A stretch of 34,194 bases of DNA, from assembly GCA_902492825.1 (NCBI GenBank), contig CABUMZ010000002.1, positions 1 through 34,194 of the forward strand. The letters run 5' to 3'. Made by a program: the position numbers and the translations under genes. The notes beneath the pieces were generated by a model that was not told where the DNA came from, made no database searches, and saw nothing but the letters and a program-made list of their open reading frames with translations. Below are positions 30,731 to 34,194 of this stretch, one piece after another; the stretch's first letter is position 1; every line of letters begins with the position of its first letter. This DNA is from an uncultured Collinsella sp. Lineage in GTDB: Bacteria; Actinomycetota; Coriobacteriia; Coriobacteriales; Coriobacteriaceae.

Positions 30731-33700
30731 ATGGCGAACACCCAGAACTATATTAACCACCTGCTGCAGAACACCGGCATTACGCCGGCATGCAGCGAAG
30801 AAGAGCGCTTGGCTGCCGAGGATATCGCTCAGATCTTCCGCAACCACGGCTTTGATCCCGAGGTTCAGGAGTTCAATGCCCCGGCGCCCAGTAGGTTGGC
30901 ATTTGCCGTTACCGGTATTCTTGCGTTTGCCGGCGCCCTGTTGATGGGCATCGGCGGTGGTATCGGCTTGGTCGGCACCTTGCTGGCCATTGTCGGCGCC
31001 GTTCTTTACGTGCTCGAGCGCACGGGCCACCCCGTGGTTTCGCGCCTGGGCAAGACGGGCGTGAGCCAAAATGTCATCGCCTACCACAAGGCCTCGGGCC
31101 CGCTCGCATCTCCGCGCAACCGCCCGGTGGTCGTTGTCGCACACTACGACTCTCCCCGTGCTGAGCTGCTCGCCCGCGAGCCTTATGCCTCGTATCGTGC
31201 GCTCATCGCCAAGCTATTGCCCGTTGCCACGGTTGCCCCCGCTGCCGTTGCCATCCTGCGTATCCTGCCGCTCCCCGGCGCGCTCAAGGTTCTGCTGTGG
31301 ATTGTCGCGATCCTCGCTTCCCTCGTTGCGCTTGCCAACGCGGCAAACATCATCTCTAACCGCCATATTCTTCCCTATACGTCCGGCGCGGTGTGCAACA
31401 AGTCTTCTGTCGCCGCTATGCTCGGCGTTATGGACAACGTTGCTCCCTTCCAGGGCGAAAACGAGTTTCCCGACGATGTTCCGTTCGATACCTATTTTGG
31501 GGAGCAAAAGCGTCGTGCCGAGGAAATGGCGCGTGCAGCGGCGGAGTATGCCGCGGCCCAGCAGCAAAACGACTACGGCAACACCATCGAGTACGAAGAG
31601 CCTACCTACGCCGAGGACGAGTTCGGTCAGCCGATTGCTCCCGACACTCAGACTGAGCCCGAACAGGGCGAGGCTTTCGACGAACAGATCGAGGGCTTTG
31701 AGGGTGCGTCTGCCGACGAGACGCTGATTGGCGCCATCGTGCCCGAGGATCAGAATCAGGCTGTCCAGGCTGAAGAGTTCAATGACGAGGTTTCCGCTGC
31801 CGAGCCGGTGGAGGAGCCTGTCGCGGCCGAGCCCGAGCCCAAGCTCTATCGCAATGCCGCCGGCAACATCCGCTTTGGTTCGGATGCCATCCGTGCGCTC
31901 GGAATGCTTCCCGAGTCCTGCACGCTCGATTACGAGGAGGGCGAGGAGCCGACGTTTGAGCCCGAGCCTGCGCCCGTTGTCACTGCGGATGATGAGTCTG
32001 CCGCGGTTACCGCTGCCGTTGCCGAGCCCGAGGCGGTGTCCGCGATCGATCCCGCGGCAGGACTGGACATTTTGGCTCCCGCCACGCCGGCGCAAGACGT
32101 TGCGGACGAGTCTGACGACGATTACGTTGAACAGCCGAGGCGCGTGTCTTACGAGAGCGATACTGATTTCTCTGCCGAGATTCCCGCGGCAACGCCCCAT
32201 GCCGATATTGCATCCGCGTTCTCTTCGATTGGCGCCAGCGCTTCCAGCTTCTTTAAGGGTGCGCTTGCAAAGGGCAGGAAATTTGTCGACGATTTCGAGG
32301 AGAAGCGCGCTGCCGCACGCGAGGCTGCCGAGCAGGAGGCTATCGCTCAGCAGCAGGCAGCCGAGACGGCACGTGAGCGCGCGGCGCAAGAGTTTGAGCA
32401 GAACGAGGCTATGCAGTCCGTGCCCGTCGACGCCGCCGAAGCTACAACGTCCTTTGAGTCCCAGCAACCGACGTCCGCGGATGTTGTTGAGGCGACAACG
32501 TCTTTCGAGGCTCAGCAGCACGTCGATAGCACCATGTCGTTTGATGCCGCGCAGTTCGATTCCACGATAACGTTTGAAAAGCAGGGCACCGCGATTGCCG
32601 AGCCCCTTCCTGTGTCCGATGAGCAGGGCGACGCGGTGGACGATGACGAGCCCATTGATGCTGCCGAAATTCAGGATGCTGCCGAGGACGAGCCCGTCGA
32701 GGCCAACTCTGACGAAGAGCAGTACGCGGCAGCCGAGCAAGATGATTCGACCGAGGTCGAGCAGGAGGAAGTGTCTGCGGTTTCCGAGACTCCCGAGACG
32801 GATGAGTCGAGGCCTTACTCCACGCAGATTTTCACCATGCCGACCCCGAGCGGTTCCGGTGCCACGGTTGCCGATGTTGCTCCCACCCAGGACGAAACAG
32901 TCGATTCCCTTATGGCCCAGATTTCCTCCCAGGCATCGCCGCGTCCGCAGATGAATGTTCCCGATCCGGCGTCGGCACCGTCGCCTGCACCTTCCTCGTC
33001 TCCGCTGGCTTCGGTCCCCGATCCGTCGCTGCCGTCTATGAAGCAGGCAAACGTTGCGTCTCGCACGTCGCTGTTCGACCTTCCCGATCCCTCTGCCCAG
33101 GTCAACGACCCCTTTGCTACTGCCCAGGGTCCCGAACCCACATCGGCACCCGTTGTGCCTCCTATGCCCGTTGCGTCGGGCGCGCAGCCGATCGAGACCA
33201 TTTCGGCTCCCGCCCCGGCGGCACCCAAGTCTCGCAAGCGCGGCCTGGGTGGCCTGTTCGGTCGTAAAAAGAAAAACGAGCAGGACAGCATGAGTGACTG
33301 GCTGGGCGTCGAAGACGATTACGATGCCAAAAAGTCCGGTCGCGGCATCGGTTCGTGGGATAACTTCGAGGACGATAACGATGGCTGGAAGGGTGGCGCT
33401 ACGTCTTCCGATGGCGCTTCTTCCGAAGATATGCTCTCGGCTGTCGCCTCTATGGGCGATGATGAGCTGCTCGGTCACGATATCTGGTTTGTGGCAACCG
33501 GCGCCTCGGATTGTGATGGCGCCGGCATGAAGGCCTTCTTGGCTTCGCATCGCGATAAGCTCCGCGGCGTATTCTTTATCAATCTTGAATCCGTCGGCGC
33601 CGGTAGGCTTTCGGTTGTGACGGTCGAGGGCGAACAGCAACTGCTCAAGGGCGATCGCCGTATCATGAACCTGGTCAGCAAGGTCTGCAAGTCGTTCCAT

Positions 33701-33907
33701 GTCGATTGTGGCGCGCTCGAGATGCCCTATGCCAAGACCGATGCCTATGCTGCGCTCGAGGCGAGCCGCCGAGCCCTTACCATCGCCGGCGTGGACGGCA
33801 CGCGTCTGGCTTGCGCTCGTACCGAGGACGACCTGCCCCACAATGTCAACCCGACGAACATTGCTACGGTATCCGAGGTCGTGACCGAGGTTATCCGCCG
33901 TTCGTAG
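30731..33907 (+). CDS. Large membrane protein with a split M28-peptidase-like domain
   Basis: The 1058-residue product begins at ATG 30731, which has GGAG 5 nt upstream; a longer frame from 30581 lacks one. Residues 55-97 hold two membrane segments; 131-143 is a VVVVAHYDSPR strand like the M28 metal motif; 155-205 adds membrane segments; 217-235 (SGAVCNKSSVAAMLGVM) matches the M28 GADDNASG turn, but with Cys-Asn for the bridging Asp. About 240-911 is an acidic, Ala/Pro/Glu-rich insert. The M28 fold then resumes at 912-1058 (WFVATG, NLESVGAG, KTDAYAALE, LPHNVNP). The usual Glu-Glu pair reads SD. It may be a pseudo-peptidase or a modified metal enzyme; the role is unknown. Confidence 0.7.
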   Translation: MANTQNYINHLLQNTGITPACSEEERLAAEDIAQIFRNHGFDPEVQEFNAPAPSRLAFAVTGILAFAGALLMGIGGGIGLVGTLLAIVGAVLYVLERTGHPVVSRLGKTGVSQNVIAYHKASGPLASPRNRPVVVVAHYDSPRAELLAREPYASYRALIAKLLPVATVAPAAVAILRILPLPGALKVLLWIVAILASLVALANAANIISNRHILPYTSGAVCNKSSVAAMLGVMDNVAPFQGENEFPDDVPFDTYFGEQKRRAEEMARAAAEYAAAQQQNDYGNTIEYEEPTYAEDEFGQPIAPDTQTEPEQGEAFDEQIEGFEGASADETLIGAIVPEDQNQAVQAEEFNDEVSAAEPVEEPVAAEPEPKLYRNAAGNIRFGSDAIRALGMLPESCTLDYEEGEEPTFEPEPAPVVTADDESAAVTAAVAEPEAVSAIDPAAGLDILAPATPAQDVADESDDDYVEQPRRVSYESDTDFSAEIPAATPHADIASAFSSIGASASSFFKGALAKGRKFVDDFEEKRAAAREAAEQEAIAQQQAAETARERAAQEFEQNEAMQSVPVDAAEATTSFESQQPTSADVVEATTSFEAQQHVDSTMSFDAAQFDSTITFEKQGTAIAEPLPVSDEQGDAVDDDEPIDAAEIQDAAEDEPVEANSDEEQYAAAEQDDSTEVEQEEVSAVSETPETDESRPYSTQIFTMPTPSGSGATVADVAPTQDETVDSLMAQISSQASPRPQMNVPDPASAPSPAPSSSPLASVPDPSLPSMKQANVASRTSLFDLPDPSAQVNDPFATAQGPEPTSAPVVPPMPVASGAQPIETISAPAPAAPKSRKRGLGGLFGRKKKNEQDSMSDWLGVEDDYDAKKSGRGIGSWDNFEDDNDGWKGGATSSDGASSEDMLSAVASMGDDELLGHDIWFVATGASDCDGAGMKAFLASHRDKLRGVFFINLESVGAGRLSVVTVEGEQQLLKGDRRIMNLVSKVCKSFHVDCGALEMPYAKTDAYAALEASRRALTIAGVDGTRLACARTEDDLPHNVNPTNIATVSEVVTEVIRRS

Positions 33908-33928
33908 ACGGAGCTCTAAGGAGTCAAC

Positions 33929-34147
33929 GTGTTTTCGTATATTAAGCGCCATTGGCCTGTCTACGTGATTTTGACCTTGATTGCCATTGCGTTAGGATTT
34001 GGGGCTGCCTACATCGTGGGTGCAAAGGGCTCGACCCCCGCCTCCGCAATCAGCGAAGAGGTGGAGCAAGAACAGAGTACGGGTGCCGATGGGATTCCTG
34101 AGTCCGAGCAGGCAATCGTTGATGGTGGATCTTCGTCTGCAGAGTAG
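33929..34147 (+). CDS. Small single-pass membrane protein
   Basis: The 72-residue product has one membrane segment (about residues 9-31; PVYVILTLIAIALGFGAAYIVGA) after a short basic N-terminus, then an acidic Ser/Glu-rich tail of about 40 residues. The GTG start has AAGGAG 5 nt upstream, 21 nt after the M28-like gene, so the two are probably co-transcribed. No known family is recognised. The remaining 47 nt to the end of the window contain nothing I can support. Confidence 0.65.
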   Translation: MFSYIKRHWPVYVILTLIAIALGFGAAYIVGAKGSTPASAISEEVEQEQSTGADGIPESEQAIVDGGSSSAE

Positions 34148-34194
34148 ATGCGGCGATTTAAATGATTGAAAGCGGGCGAGCCAGGGGACTGGCT

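Noticed and set aside
31214..33952. 912-codon open frame opposite the M28-like gene
   Set aside because: Antisense shadow; Arg/Gly/Leu-rich mirror of the acidic insert.

Overview
The window is a chromosomal replication-origin region of a GC-rich, Gram-positive-type bacterium. Gene order (dciA-recF-dnaN-dnaA, then rpmH-rnpA-yidD-yidC-jag-rsmG-parA-parB), single-membrane-type YidC, tandem WYL regulators and generally high GC point to Actinobacteria. The GHKL ATPase gene beside dnaA and the protein style suggest the class Coriobacteriia, perhaps Collinsella; this placement is inference and was not tested by any search.

Left part (1-6600): two tRNA-Ser genes (GGA, CGA), then a tRNA-like palindromic repeat, a UPF0126/TRIC-type channel, and a secreted/membrane bactofilin-like protein. 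Convergent to these, on the minus strand, are a DUF151 bifunctional-nuclease-family gene, a small membrane protein, an unknown acidic protein and typA/bipA. A minus-strand tRNA cluster Ile-Ala-Ile follows, with two identical tRNA-Ile copies.

Replication core (6600-18300, minus strand): a GHKL-ATPase/winged-helix protein, dnaA, an AT-rich dnaA-dnaN spacer, dnaN, recF and a dciA-like gene ending at a terminator, then gyrB and gyrA. DnaA-box-like repeats (TTTTCAACA type) lie both in the dnaA-dnaN spacer and in the divergent spacer upstream of the ATPase gene, so the origin looks bipartite. Two large palindromic intergenic elements flank gyrA.

Right part (18300-23620, plus strand): rpmH, rnpA, yidD, yidC and jag, a terminator, then rsmG, three perfect parS sites at exact 39-bp phasing, parA, parB and a small YtxH-like membrane protein. 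The rsmG-parB stretch is clearly AT-richer than its flanks.

Far right (23620-34194): rlmN (minus), ddl overlapping a DinG-type exonuclease-helicase, two overlapping WYL regulators (minus, PafBC-like), then a very large membrane protein whose M28-peptidase-like fold is split by an acidic insert of about 670 residues, and a small single-pass membrane protein.

The genes cover origin firing (DnaA, DciA, DnaN, gyrase), segregation (ParABS), DNA repair (RecF, DinG, WYL pair) and the ribosome/membrane-insertion block that commonly sits at the origin. The least explained pieces are the GHKL-winged-helix gene just upstream of dnaA, the three intergenic palindromes, and the split M28-like protein.
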